From Fagopyrum homotropicum (lineage: Eukaryota; Streptophyta; Magnoliopsida; Caryophyllales; Polygonaceae): a DNA stretch of 64,000 nucleotides. The position numbers and the translations under genes were made by a program. Below the pieces are notes generated by a model, which worked only from the letters and a program-made list of their open reading frames with translations, made no database searches and was not told the origin of the DNA. The DNA is taken from NCBI GenBank assembly GCA_033239125.1, contig BSWB01000004.1, forward strand, positions 126,117,235-126,181,234. The letters are read 5' to 3'. Shown here in pieces: positions 1-11,706 of this stretch. Every line of letters starts with the position of its first letter. The first letter of the stretch is position 1.

Positions 1-851
1 CTTCTTCATGTGGCAACCTCTACATCCTATTGGCGGTGGACTATGTGTCGAGATGGGTGGAAGCAATCGCCTCTCCCACAAATGATGCCAAGATTGTGGT
101 GCGGTTCTTCAACCGAGTGATCTTCCCTAGGTTTGGAACACCAAGGGTGATCATAAGTGATGGAGGGAAGCATTTCACTAATAGGAATTTTGGGGCACTT
201 TTGGCTAAGTATGGGGTGACCCATAAGGTAGCAACACCTTACCATCCCCAAACTAGTGGCCAAGTGGAGATCTCCAACCGGGAGATAAAAGGAATTCTTG
301 AGAAGACGGTTTCTAGAACAAGAGAGGATTGGGCTATGAAGCTCGATGATGCTTTGTGGGCCTATAGAACCGCTTTCAAGACACCGATTGGCACCACTCC
401 CTACAAGCTAGTTTATGGCAAGTCTTGCCACCCTCCGGTGGAAATGGAGCATAGAGCATATTGGGCCATAAGGTGGCTGAATTTTGACCTCAAGGAGGCC
501 GGTGAGAAGAGGTTGCTAGACATGAACGCCCTTGAGGAGATCCCGTTGGATGCTTATGAAAATGCCCGGATCTACAAGGAGAGAACCAAGCGTTGGCATG
601 ACAAGCGCCTCATCCCAAAGGAGTTGAATAAGGGTGACTTAGTGCTTCTCTTCAACTCGAGGCTGCGGCTCTTCTCCGGAAAGCTCAAGTCAAGATGGAC
701 GGGTCCCTATGTTGTGAAGAAGGTCTTTCCTCATGGGGCGGTAGAGATAGGAGGAGATCATTGTGGTAACTTCAAGGTGAATGGGCACCGTTTGAAGAAG
801 TACATTCCGGAAGCCCCCGTGGAAGTGATTGCCCCACTTCACCTTGAGTGA
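1..851 (+). CDS. Athila-type integrase, C-terminal half (left element, cut by window edge)
   Basis: This is the catalytic core and C-terminal part of a Ty3/gypsy integrase, which inserts the cDNA of the element into host DNA. The first full codon starts at base 3. The second DDE aspartate (SDGGKHF), the DDE glutamate region (GQVEISNRE) and the C-terminal GPY/F motif (RWTGPYVV) are visible, ending at a TGA. The translation is identical to the end of the complete element at 9123-9973, so this is a second copy of the same family. The zinc-binding N-terminus, RT and protease lie beyond the left edge. Confidence 0.93.
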   Translation, partial: SSCGNLYILLAVDYVSRWVEAIASPTNDAKIVVRFFNRVIFPRFGTPRVIISDGGKHFTNRNFGALLAKYGVTHKVATPYHPQTSGQVEISNREIKGILEKTVSRTREDWAMKLDDALWAYRTAFKTPIGTTPYKLVYGKSCHPPVEMEHRAYWAIRWLNFDLKEAGEKRLLDMNALEEIPLDAYENARIYKERTKRWHDKRLIPKELNKGDLVLLFNSRLRLFSGKLKSRWTGPYVVKKVFPHGAVEIGGDHCGNFKVNGHRLKKYIPEAPVEVIAPLHLE

Positions 852-2236
852 AACGCTCCTGAATTTGGTCAAGCTAATGACCTTAAAGAAGCGCTTAATG
901 GGAGGCAACCCATTGGTACATTTTTTTTTTTTCCTTTTTGTTTTTCTTGTTTTTGTTTTATCTTGCTCTTGGTGTGCTTTGTTTTTCTTTTGTGTTTTTG
1001 GGTGCTAGATCTTGTTGATTGTCATGTGTGATGAGATGTTGGAGGTCATGTGAAAACCTCATGGAATGGTTGAAGGTACAAGATCCAAGCACATGGACGA
1101 GGAAGAAAGCACCCATGAAAATCGGACGTGGAACTTGGGAATGACCCTTATGATGAGATTGTCTTGAGAATTGGCTATGGATGGCCTTATGTGTTGAACA
1201 GATGAATGCATATGTGGACTTGAAGTACTTATCTTGAATCCCATGAATGATTTGTGATCATGAATGTTTGCGATGATTGAATTGATGATTGAAAGTCGAA
1301 ATTACATGATAAGTTCTTGCACATCATTTAGAGTAATTAAGGCAATTCATCTTTCTCTACTTCTCACCTTGATCATGTTGTTTGAGCACCTCAATTGATG
1401 AAAAATTTTACCTCTTTTGACCCATCCGGGAATAGGAGCATGCTAGTGTGTTGATGTGTGTAAAAAGCAAGTGTGGGGTGAAGTTGTTTATGAATGAATG
1501 ATGTGAATGAAGTGCTAAAGTTGTTGTGAAAAGTGTAGAAAAAAAAATGGGCATGGGGACGTTGGTTTAAATGACGAGTAACTCGGCACCATTCACATAA
1601 TCGGTTGTTTGTGCCTTGCCAAAGTCAAATAAACCGATAGTCCTAACGAGCTTTGGTATGTGTGCCCGGTGTGGATGCACCTCGAAAAATAAAAAAACCC
1701 GAGGACGGCTAATCACCAAGGTTTCGGCTTCTGTACACCAATGTCATTGTCTCAAAAATAAGTGAAAAAGAAAAGAAAACAAAGAAAAGATGGAGAAAAT
1801 TATACACTTGTTGGGAAGTTGAGCAAAAACGAAATTGTGGAGTTAGTTCCTTTCCCGGATTAGCATCTCATGACTTAAAAATTCCCACCTAATCACAACG
1901 TTTCTTAGCCCTTTCTTTCCTAAGTCCTATTGACCTAAATGCATGTGTGTAAGACTTAGCGATCTAGATTGGACATACTCATGATCATCTTGACTTCTTC
2001 ATTTTCACCTCTCATGCATGCTTTCTAGTTAAGTATAATTGTCTTTCCATGCCTTCATTCATTTTATGCATGATTGCTTGTCCATTGCTATGAAATATGA
2101 CTATGAAGGTGATCCAATGTTAGAAGCACAATTCCAAAAAGATTTTGTTGTTTTTCTGCATGCATAAATCATGTCATCTCTTAGTCTATAGTTGGATCTT
2201 GCTCGGGGACGAGCAAATCTTAAGTATGGGGTATTT
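852..2236 (+). other. 3' noncoding region of the left Athila copy, with a 348-bp deletion
   Basis: No long ORF is present between integrase and LTR, where some Athila relatives carry an env-like gene. It matches 9974-11706 except that bases equivalent to 10261-10608 are missing at 1138/1139. The retained joint has the short homology CTTGG. The lost block contains an internal polypurine-like tract found in the right copy. The final polypurine tract is at 2222-2236. Confidence 0.85.
2222..2236 (+). other. Polypurine tract, left Athila copy
   Basis: AAGTATGGGGTATTT lies directly before the TGATAACG start of the LTR. It is the expected plus-strand primer site and is identical to the one at 11692-11706. 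Confidence 0.75.
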
Positions 2237-4067
2237 TGATAACGTGATTTATGACGTTAGTATAGGCATACATTTAGATAGTTTTTCCCATTTATTCATG
2301 CACGGTTTGGCACTAGTTCACGACGCTTACACTCATTTCGTGCATATTTCTAGAAAAGACGTCTACACGAGCTTTTGTCGGTTTTGTAGGTATTTCGGGG
2401 ATCTTTTGGACATTGATCGATACATTCGAGGGTCAAGCCTCATGGTGGTACACATCCAAAGCTTTGAAGGAACATAATTGGAGCAATGAAGGACACAAGG
2501 ACCCTTGTTGGTGCAAGCAATGGAGCAACTCATGGCTAGAGGATCATAACAAGTCTCTGTTGAAGAAAATCGGACCAACACTCAGGAAAATCGGCCGATT
2601 TTCTTGACTGGATCGATTTTTGGCCTTTGACAGCTTAAGCCACGTGTCCCACGATCTCTTTGTCCGGCCTTGCTCTTGGTGGAGAATATAAGTGGGCCTG
2701 CAAGCTGTTGCTGAGTATCTCCCTCTCCCACATTCTCTCACACACAGCTCATTCCTTTGGGGATTGACTTGGAGAAGAAGAAAAACTCTCTCAATTTGGA
2801 GGAAGAAGATGAACACCAAACTTAGAGTGATAGTGAGTTTTTGAGTGATTTTGAGTGATTTTTGGAGTCCTTGATCGAAGAACTATTGGAAGGATTGTTA
2901 GGAACGTTTTGGAACTACATTTGAAGGGTTGTAAGTCTTGCTAAAACTTAGATTCAGCTGAGATTTATTGTTTTTACTTGCTTATCTTTCATCATCCATC
3001 TATGAAAACCACGTATGCTTGTGTGATGATTTTGGATCTTGATATGCATACTATTGGCTAGTTTATTGTGATTCTGGAGTGATGGATTGATGGTTATGGC
3101 TTGGGTGATGACAGAATGGGCTTATATGTTAGATTAGGATGATTTGTATGCACGAAACGTAACCCAGGAAGAAAATTCGGCCTGTTCTTCAGGCAGATCG
3201 GCCGATTTAGGTATGATCCACCCGATTTTTCTCTCTGTTGCTCTTTAATTGATGAATCTGTATGTTAGGGTGTTAGGTTGTTGGAATCCTAGTGTTTATT
3301 AAGAATAATTTAGTTTAGGATCACCTAATGCTAACAACCTAAGTGAGGGAAGAGACCTACCCGGTGATTTCCGATCTTAGATATCGAAGATGATGAACTC
3401 TAGGTAGTAGTGAGCCTCACAAGCCGCTATTGGATTGAGTGTGCTAGGATTATTGCTCGAGACTTCCCTTTTCCGAGACTTACCCGGTAAGGAGAGGGTT
3501 GCCCCTTTAGTAGAGTCCGGTTTGAGTAGAATTCCCTATTTTAACCCCTTGAGACCTACCCGGTAATAGGAGTTTGATGCGGGATTAGTGAAGCGAGAGA
3601 CTTACCCGGTAATTGCTTCCATTAGAGGAACACCCTTTCCCAACACCGCAGCGTTGTCCTTAGAATCTTTAGAAGCTTGAGTCCAATGCCATAACCGGAA
3701 ATCTTGACCTCTAGAATCCACTCTTCTCTCTTGATCATATATTTTGTGCTTGTGTTGTTTGTTTGCTAGCTTGAGTTGTTAGTTTGATTATTATCTTGCT
3801 TGATTTGTGATCTTTGTTTGATCACCTCAAAAACCCAACCAAAAATATCATGATTTTCATTTCTTTATTCCTTTCTCTTTTCTTAGATTAGATTCGCACT
3901 ATCTATGGTCACTTGTTGATTCGATTTCACCTTAGTCTTCGTGTTCGACCTCGGAATACTATCCTTGCTACAAAACGACCCATACACTGTGGGTTCGCTA
4001 GGAGTTAGGAAATTATATCGAGTTTATAAATTGTAAGACTTTTGTGCTACACAATCTTAGCGTAACA
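2237..4067 (+). repeat. LTR shared by two tandem Athila copies
   Basis: It starts TGATAACG and ends GTAACA, 1,831 bp. It is collinear with 11707-13537; I see five substitutions (2917, 3272, 3865, 3947, 3998) and no indel. An 18-bp perfect palindrome with an ATCGGCCGAT core sits at 2586-2603 and a second core at 3197-3206. A weak TATA candidate (AATATAAG) is near 2686. Confidence 0.94.
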
Positions 4068-4073
4068 AGTTTT

Positions 4074-4091
4074 TGGCGCCGTTGCCGGGGA
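4074..4091 (+). other. Primer binding site, tRNA-Asp, element 1
   Basis: TGGCGCCGTTGCCGGGGA starts 6 bases after the LTR end. It is complementary to the 3' end of plant tRNA-Asp(GTC) with CCA, the primer typical of Athila-type elements. Confidence 0.93.
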
Positions 4092-4208
4092 CTAGGTCTA
4101 GATTGAGTCATTTTTGGTGATTGTTTATAGTGTAGATCTTCCTTGTTGCTTTTGATCTCTTTTGGTTTGTGTCTTTGCTTTTCAGGACATCTCTCACTCT
4201 TTAGGTGT

Positions 4209-5662
4209 ATGCGAAGATCTCGTGACAAGGATTTAGCTCCATTCGATCCCGAACCGGAGAAAACCCTTAGATCTAGATCCAAGAGCATTAGAAAGGGAAA
4301 AGAGATGGCCGGAAGAGATCTCCAAGCTGAGTTGGATGAGGCTTTAGAACAAATTAGGCTAAGAGATGAGCTCTTGGAGGAAGAAAGGAGACTTGCCAAT
4401 GAGAGGCAAGAAGCAACTAGGAGGGAGATTGAAGAGATTAGGCAAGCTCTTGTGCAAGGAGAGCTTAATCGTCAACAACCTCCACCTCCTCCACCACAAC
4501 CGCAGCCGGCGGTGAATATTCGGGTCGTGCCCATTGCTATTGAGGAGCCACAAACATTAGGGAGACGTATGAATCCGGCTCAAAGAGCACACCGTCCGGG
4601 TGTGAACTTAGGAGATCCCGCAACCCATAATTACGAGCTCCGCCCTCAAGTTCTACAAATGATCCGGCATAATCAATTTGGAGGGATGGAAGGAGAGTCT
4701 CCTCATCAACACTTGATGAACTATGAGATCTTGATGGAGACTCTTAGACCGCCTAGATTGGAGAGCAACAACCATAAGCTTAGGGCTTTTTCCTTCTCAC
4801 TTAGGGATAAAGCCTTGGCTTGGTATCAATCTATTCCACAAGGGCGAGTGAGTACTTGGGAGGAGTGACAACCGAGTTTTTTACTAAGTTCTTCCCACCT
4901 TCCTAGACTACCGAGTTAAGAGGGAAGATCAATGCCTTCGTGATGAAGGATAGAGAAAGCTTGTTCAAGTCTTGGGAGAGGTTCAAAGACCTCCTCCTAG
5001 ATTGTCCACACCATGGTATACCGAAAATTGAGCTATTGGAGATCTACTTCAAAGGACTTGATGAGGATAGCCAATTCAAGCTCCAATCTCTTTCCAGTGG
5101 GACTTTCATGGAGAAGAATGTGGATGAAGCTTGGGAGTTTGTAGAAAAACAAGCTTTAGTGATTGAGAAGTACTCCCATAGGAAGAGTGATGGTAGGAAA
5201 GCGGGAGCATATGAGGTGAGTGAAGTCACCATGAGTAACTTCAAGCTTGATGCAATCAACAATGAGCTTAAGTCTTTGAGGGAGTTGTGTGCTACAACTT
5301 TGAAGAGTCAAGCAAGCCCTCAAGTGCAAGTGCAAGCAAACTTGTCTTCCAAGGAGGAAGATGTGAACTACATGGGAAGGGGCAACTACAACAACTATCA
5401 AGGCCCAAGGAACTTCAACAACAACCGGCAATTCAACAATTACCGGCCCAACCATAACCATCCCGGGTTTTCCTATTCTAACCCGGATGGAGCCTTGAAC
5501 CCTCCCGCTTCCACAAGCACAACTCTACCCCCAAAGGCTTCACAAGAACCTCCACCCGGATTTACTCAACCTCCAAAGGATAGAACCGAAATGATGTTTG
5601 AGCAATTGCTTGGAAGGTTGAGTTGTCTTGAGAGCACGGTGACTTCTATTTCTAAGGCTTAA
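4209..5662 (+). pseudogene. Athila gag, frameshifted
   Basis: This is the structural capsid-like polyprotein of the element. The family-like start is the Met at 4209 (MRRSRDKD), although the frame is open from 4143. A charged coiled-coil-like stretch (DELLEEERR) and a proline run precede the retrotransposon gag core near 4590-4865 (FGGMEG, FSLRDKALAWYQSIP). At 4866-4868 the frame meets TGA. The homologous frame resumes one base off, consistent with a one-base deletion, then has TAG at 4904-4906 and runs open from about 4940 to TAA at 5660-5662. The downstream half holds the second gag part and an Asn-rich basic tail (NYNNYQGPRNFNNNR); no CCHC knuckle is seen. As it stands it cannot give full-length Gag. 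Confidence 0.88.
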
Positions 5663-8600
5663 AAGGTTTTGGAAGCACAAGTGTTCCAAAAGGCGGGTGA
5701 AGCTCATAGAGATCCGGGAAAGCTTCCCGGAAGGACCGAAGATAACCCAAGAGGCCAAGTGTTGGCCATCACAATAAGGAGCGGGTTGAGTATGAAGGAT
5801 CCCTTACCTAAGGGAAGTGACAAGGGGAAGCAAGTGGTGATAGAAGAAGAGCCATTGCAGGAAGATGGAGGAAAGAGCAAGGATGATGAGCCATCATATG
5901 TGGCACCACCTCCATAAAAGCCACCACTACCATTCCCACAATCACGAGCAAGAGCTCGTTTGGACAAACACTTTGGTAAATTCCTTGAACTTATGTCTAA
6001 ATTGCATATTAACATTCTGTTCATGGATGCTATTCTAGGTATGCCGGCATATGGCAAGTTTTTGAAGGAAATACTCTCCAACAAGAGGAAATTGGAGGAG
6101 TATGGAGAAGTAAGGATGACAAAGAGGTCCTCGGAGTTGATTCAAACGATGAAGGAGGAGATGCCTCCTAAGCTAAGAGATCCGGGATCCTTTTGTGTGC
6201 CAATCGGAATAGGAGAAGTGAAGTATGACGCCCTATGTGATCTTGGGGCAAGTGTAAGCATCATCCCGCTTGCACTTTGCAACAAGGTTGGGCTAGGAGA
6301 GCCAAAGCCGGTCAAGATGACCCTTTACATGGAGGACCGTTCAATCACTCACCCGGTTGGAATCTTGGAAGACATTCCGGTGCAACTACGGAAGTTCTAT
6401 GTGCCCATAGACTTCGTTGTTTTGGATATCCCGGCGGACTATCCGGTTCCTATCATCTTGGGGAGACCTTTCCTAGCTACTTCCGGATTTTTGGTGGATT
6501 GCAAGAATGGGATTCTCTCTTTCAACATTGGAGAAGAGAACATCAAGTTTAATTTGTCCACAATGGTGAAGGGGCCAGCCCTAGGTGAAGATGTCTTCAA
6601 CATTGTTGAGGAAGAGGAGTCTAGAGAGGTTGTGAGCTCAATCTTGCTTAAGGATCAACTTGAGAAGGTTCTTAGCTCAAGTTTGATGAAGGAAGGAGTT
6701 GAGGAGAGTAGCAATGAAGTAATCAAGGCCTTGAATGCATTGGATGGGCTACCAAGTGTTGGATTTGAAGTACTAGAGGAAGTGAGAAATACCTGTAGAA
6801 AAATCGGAGAGAGGGGGGCCAGATCGGCCGATTTTTGCACTTATCCTGAATTTCCATCCAATTTTGCAAATGTAGAAACTGGGATCGACCCCCAGATCGG
6901 CCGATTTTTCTCACAGAGGGTCGATTTTCCTGAGTCTTTTGAGCATCATCCAAGTGTTTGTGAGCAATCATCAAGGGACTTAGGTGAGGCTTCCATGGCT
7001 TTGCAATCATCTCAGCCTACATTGTATGGATCATCTCCAACCGAAAAAGGTCCTCCTAAACTTGATCTAAAACCTCTTCCTTCTCATTTAAAGTATGCTT
7101 TCCTTGGTTCAAATTCTACTTATCCGGTGATTGTGAATGCATCTTTGAATGATGATGAGCTTAATAGATTGTTGAATGAATTGAAACTGCATAGAAAGGC
7201 AATAGAATACACCATTGATGACCTTGTTGGCATTAAGACCTCTTTGTGCATGCATAAGATATTGATGGAAGATGACCATAAACTCTCTATTGAACATCAA
7301 AGAAGATTGAATCCTATAATGAAAGAAGTAGTCAAGAAAGAGATCATTAAGTTGCTAGATGCGGAAATCATCTACCCTATTTCGGATAGTAAATGGGTTA
7401 GTCTAGTACATGTGGTTCCTAAGAAGGGTGGGATGACCGTAGTAACTAATGAGAACAATGAACTAATCCCAACTAGGACGGTTACGGGATGGAGGATGTG
7501 TATTGACTATAGGAAACTAAATGTGGCCTCTAGGAAAGATCATTTCCCTCTTCCTTTCATTGACCAAATGCTAGAGAGATTAGCTCAACACTCTCATTTT
7601 TGTTACCTAGATGGCTATAGTGGATTCTTCCAAATCCCTATCCACCCCGATGACCAAGAGAAAACCACATTCACATGTCCTTGGGGTACATTTGCATATA
7701 AGAGAATGCCATTTGGGTTGTGTAATGCACCCGCCACCTTTCAAAGGTGCATGATGGCCATATTTTCTGAATATATTGAGAACATCATGGAAGTGTTTAT
7801 GGATGATTTTTCCATTTATGGATCTTCTTTTGATGATTGCCTAGCTAACTTGTCTTTGGTGCTTAAGAGATGTGAGGAGACAAATCTTGTCTTAAATTGG
7901 GAAAAATGCCACTTTATGGTAAGTGAAGGTATTGTGTTAGGACACTTGGTCTCCAACCGTGGCATTGAGGTTGATAGGGCCAAGATTGAAACGATAGAGA
8001 AGTTGCCACCACCTACCTCGGTGAAGGGGGTAAGGAGCTTTCTAGGGCATGCCGGTTTTTACCGGAGATTTATTAAAGATTTCTCTAAGATTTCTAAGCC
8101 TCTTACTAACCTACTAATGAAAGATATTGAGTTTGTTTTCTCCAAGGATTGCCTTGAAGCTTTTTGTAGGTTGAAGGATGCTTTGATCACCGCTCCCATC
8201 ATGCAACCTCCGGATTGGAGCTTACCATTTGAAGTGATGTGTGATGCAAGTGATGTGGCCGTTGGGACTGTTTTAGGATAAAAGAAAGATGGGTGCACAC
8301 ATGCCATCTATTATGCTAGCAAGACGCTAGATGATGCCCAACTTAACTATGCCACAACCGAGAAGGAGTTGCTAGCGGTGTTGTATGCCTTTGAGAAGTT
8401 TCGGTCATACCTTGTTGGAGCAAAGGTCATTGTATACACGGATCATGCTGCGATCCGTTACCTCCTCACAAAGAAAGATGTCAAACCTCGCCTCATTCGG
8501 TGGATCCTTCTCCTTCAAGAGTTTGACTTGGAAATCTGGGACAAGAGAGGTTCCAAAAACTCTGTGGCGGATCATCTTAGTAGGCTCCCACCATTGGAGT

Positions 8601-9973
8601 TTGAGAGAGACGACATCCCGATTGATGACTCATTCCGGGATGAGCAATTGCAAATGGTGGAAGAATGCTTGTTTCAAGTGTCTAGAGGAAGTGAGCCATG
8701 GTATGCCGACATTGTGAACTACCTTGTGTGTGAGGAAGTGCCTCCCGGTTTGTCATATGCCCAAAGGAAGAAGTTCTTTAAAGATGTGAGGCACTACTAT
8801 TGGAGTGAACCACTTTTGTTCAAGAGAGGGCCGGATGGAGTCTTTAGGAGGTGCATACCGGAGGATGAGGTGGAGAGTGTGATCCGGCATTGTCACTCTT
8901 TGCCATGTGGAGGCCATGCTAGCTCACACAAGACGTGTGCAAAGGTATTACAATCGGGTTTCTTTTGGCCAAGTTTGTTCAAGGATGTGCAAAACTTTGT
9001 GGTAGCTTGTGATGCTTGCCAAAGGACGGGCAACATCTCAAGGAGGAATGAGATGCCCTTGAACAACATACAAGAGGTGGAGATATTTGATGTTTGGGGT
9101 ATGGACTTCATGGGACCATTCCCTTCTTCATGTGGCAACCTCTACATCCTATTGGCGGTGGACTATGTGTCGAGATGGGTGGAAGCAATCGCCTCTCCCA
9201 CAAATGATGCCAAGATTGTGGTGCGGTTCTTCAACCGAGTGATCTTCCCTAGGTTTGGAACACCAAGGGTGATCATAAGTGATGGAGGGAAGCATTTCAC
9301 TAATAGGAATTTTGGGGCACTTTTGGCTAAGTATGGGGTGACCCATAAGGTAGCAACACCTTACCATCCCCAAACTAGTGGCCAAGTGGAGATCTCCAAC
9401 CGGGAGATAAAAGGAATTCTTGAGAAGACGGTTTCTAGAACAAGAGAGGATTGGGCTATGAAGCTCGATGATGCTTTGTGGGCCTATAGAACCGCTTTCA
9501 AGACACCGATTGGCACCACTCCCTACAAGCTAGTTTATGGCAAGTCTTGCCACCCTCCGGTGGAAATGGAGCATAGAGCATATTGGGCCATAAGGTGGCT
9601 GAATTTTGACCTCAAGGAGGCCGGTGAGAAGAGGTTGCTAGACATGAACGCCCTTGAGGAGATCCCGTTGGATGCTTATGAAAATGCCCGGATCTACAAG
9701 GAGAGAACCAAGCGTTGGCATGACAAGCGCCTCATCCCAAAGGAGTTGAATAAGGGTGACTTAGTGCTTCTCTTCAACTCGAGGCTGCGGCTCTTCTCCG
9801 GAAAGCTCAAGTCAAGATGGACGGGTCCCTATGTTGTGAAGAAGGTCTTTCCTCATGGGGCGGTAGAGATAGGAGGAGATCATTGTGGTAACTTCAAGGT
9901 GAATGGGCACCGTTTGAAGAAGTACATTCCGGAAGCCCCCGTGGAAGTGATTGCCCCACTTCACCTTGAGTGA
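5663..9973 (+). pseudogene. Athila pol (protease, RT, RNase H, integrase) with two internal stops
   Basis: One reading frame, the same as the gag tail, runs from 5663 to 9973 with TAA at 5915-5917 and 8279-8281. Domains in order: aspartic protease with active-site DLGAS near 6239; a linker with two palindrome motifs (6780-6930); reverse transcriptase about 7330-8100, catalytic FMDD at 7796-7807; RNase H about 8215-8600, cut by the stop at 8279; integrase with an HHCC zinc finger (HCHSL to CDACQ, about 8886-9020), DDE core and GPY/F tail. All catalytic landmarks are present, so decay is recent and limited to stops. Mobility would need proteins from another copy or read-through. Confidence 0.93.
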
Positions 9974-11706
9974 AACGCTCCTGAATTTGGTCAAGCTAAT
10001 GACCTTAAAGAAGCGCTTAATGGGAGGCAACCCATTGGTACATTTTTTTTTTTTCCTTTTTGTTTTTCTTGTTTTTGTTTTATCTTGCTCTTGGTGTGCT
10101 TTGTTTTTCTTTTGTGTTTTTGGGTGCTAGATCTTGTTGATTGTCATGTGTGATGAGATGTTGGAGGTCATGTGAAAACCTCATGGAATGGTTGAAGGTA
10201 CAAGATCCAAGCACATGGACGAGGAAGAAAGCACCCATGAAAATCGGACGTGGAACTTGGACGGCTTGCGGTGCCAAGCGCGGGTTCCGACATCATAATG
10301 AACATCAAGAGCTCTCTACCATCCTTGATCGATCATCCACCATCATCATTCGATGTGAACCGAAATACCAAAGCATCACCAATTTTACATTGTGAGAACT
10401 CTCTTTCACTTCTTTATTTAGTTTGCACATTGGGGACAATGTGTTTCTAAGTATGGGGTGGGGTTTTCATGATCACTTGCATGATTAGCATCTAGGATAG
10501 TTTAATATTGTCACATGTTTCATCATGTCTTGCATTGTACATACATATTTCGAAAAATCCAAAAAAAAAAATCAGAAATTTTAAAAATTTTAGTGCTTCT
10601 AAGCTTGGGAATGACCCTTATGATGAGATTGTCTTGAGAATTGGCTATGGATGGCCTTATGTGTTGAACAGATGAATGCATATGTGGACTTGAAGTACTT
10701 ATCTTGAATCCCATGAATGATTTGTGATCATGAATGTTTGCGATGATTGAATTGAGGATTGAAAGTCGAAATTACATGATAAGTTCTTGCACATCATTTA
10801 GAGTAATTAAGGCAATTCATCTTTCTCTACTTCTCACCTTGATCATGTTGTTTGAGCACCTCAATTGATGAAAAATTTTACCTCTTTTGACCCATCCGGG
10901 AATAGGAGCATGCTAGTGTGTTGATGTGTGTAAAAAGCAAGTGTGGGGTGAAGTTGTTTATGAATGAATGATGTGAATGAAGTGCTAAAGTTGTTGTGAA
11001 AAGTGTAGAAAAAAAAATGGGCATGGGGACGTTGGTTTAAATGACGAGTAACTCGGCACCATTCACATAATCGGTTGTTTGTGCCTTGCCAAAGTCAAAT
11101 AAACCGATAGTCCTAACGAGCTTTGGTATGTGTGCCCGGTGTGGATGCACCTCGAAAAATAAAAAAACCCGAGGACGGCTAATCACCAAGGTTTCGGCTT
11201 CTGTACACCAATGTCATTGTCTCAAAAATAAGTGAAAAAGAAAAGAAAACAAAGAAAAGATGGAGAAAATTATACACTTGTTGGGAAGTTGAGCAAAAAC
11301 GAAATTGTGGAGTTAGTTCCTTTCCCGGATTAGCATCTCATGACTTAAAAATTCCCACCTAATCACAACGTTTCTTAGCCCTTTCTTTCCTAAGTCCTAT
11401 TGACCTAAATGCATGTGTGTAAGACTTAGCGATCTAGATTGGACATACTCATGATCATCTTGACTTCTTCATTTTCACCTCTCATGCATGCTTTCTAGTT
11501 AAGTATAATTGTCTTTCCATGCCTTCATTCATTTTATGCATGATTGCTTGTCCATTGCTATGAAATATGACTATGAAGGTGATCCAATGTTAGAAGCACA
11601 ATTCCAAAAAGATTTTGTTGTTTTTCTGCATGCATAAATCATGTCATCTCTTAGTCTATAGTTGGATCTTGCTCGGGGACGAGCAAATCTTAAGTATGGG
11701 GTATTT
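9974..11706 (+). other. 3' noncoding region of element 1, no env-like ORF
   Basis: No ORF above about 85 codons with any recognisable domain occurs here. A polypurine-like tract (AAGTATGGGGTGGGG) at 10449-10463 precedes the real one at 11692-11706. Between them lies sequence rich in short A-tracts. The left copy lacks 10261-10608. Confidence 0.8.
11692..11706 (+). other. Polypurine tract, element 1
   Basis: AAGTATGGGGTATTT directly abuts the 3' LTR start at 11707, the standard position for the plus-strand primer. Confidence 0.78.

Noticed and set aside
2145..2477. 110-codon frame crossing the LTR start (also 11615-11947)
   Set aside because: It spans the polypurine tract and LTR border; present twice only because the element is.
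9974..11706. env-like gene after integrase in Athila element 1
   Set aside because: No frame of adequate length, no signal peptide or membrane segment pattern.
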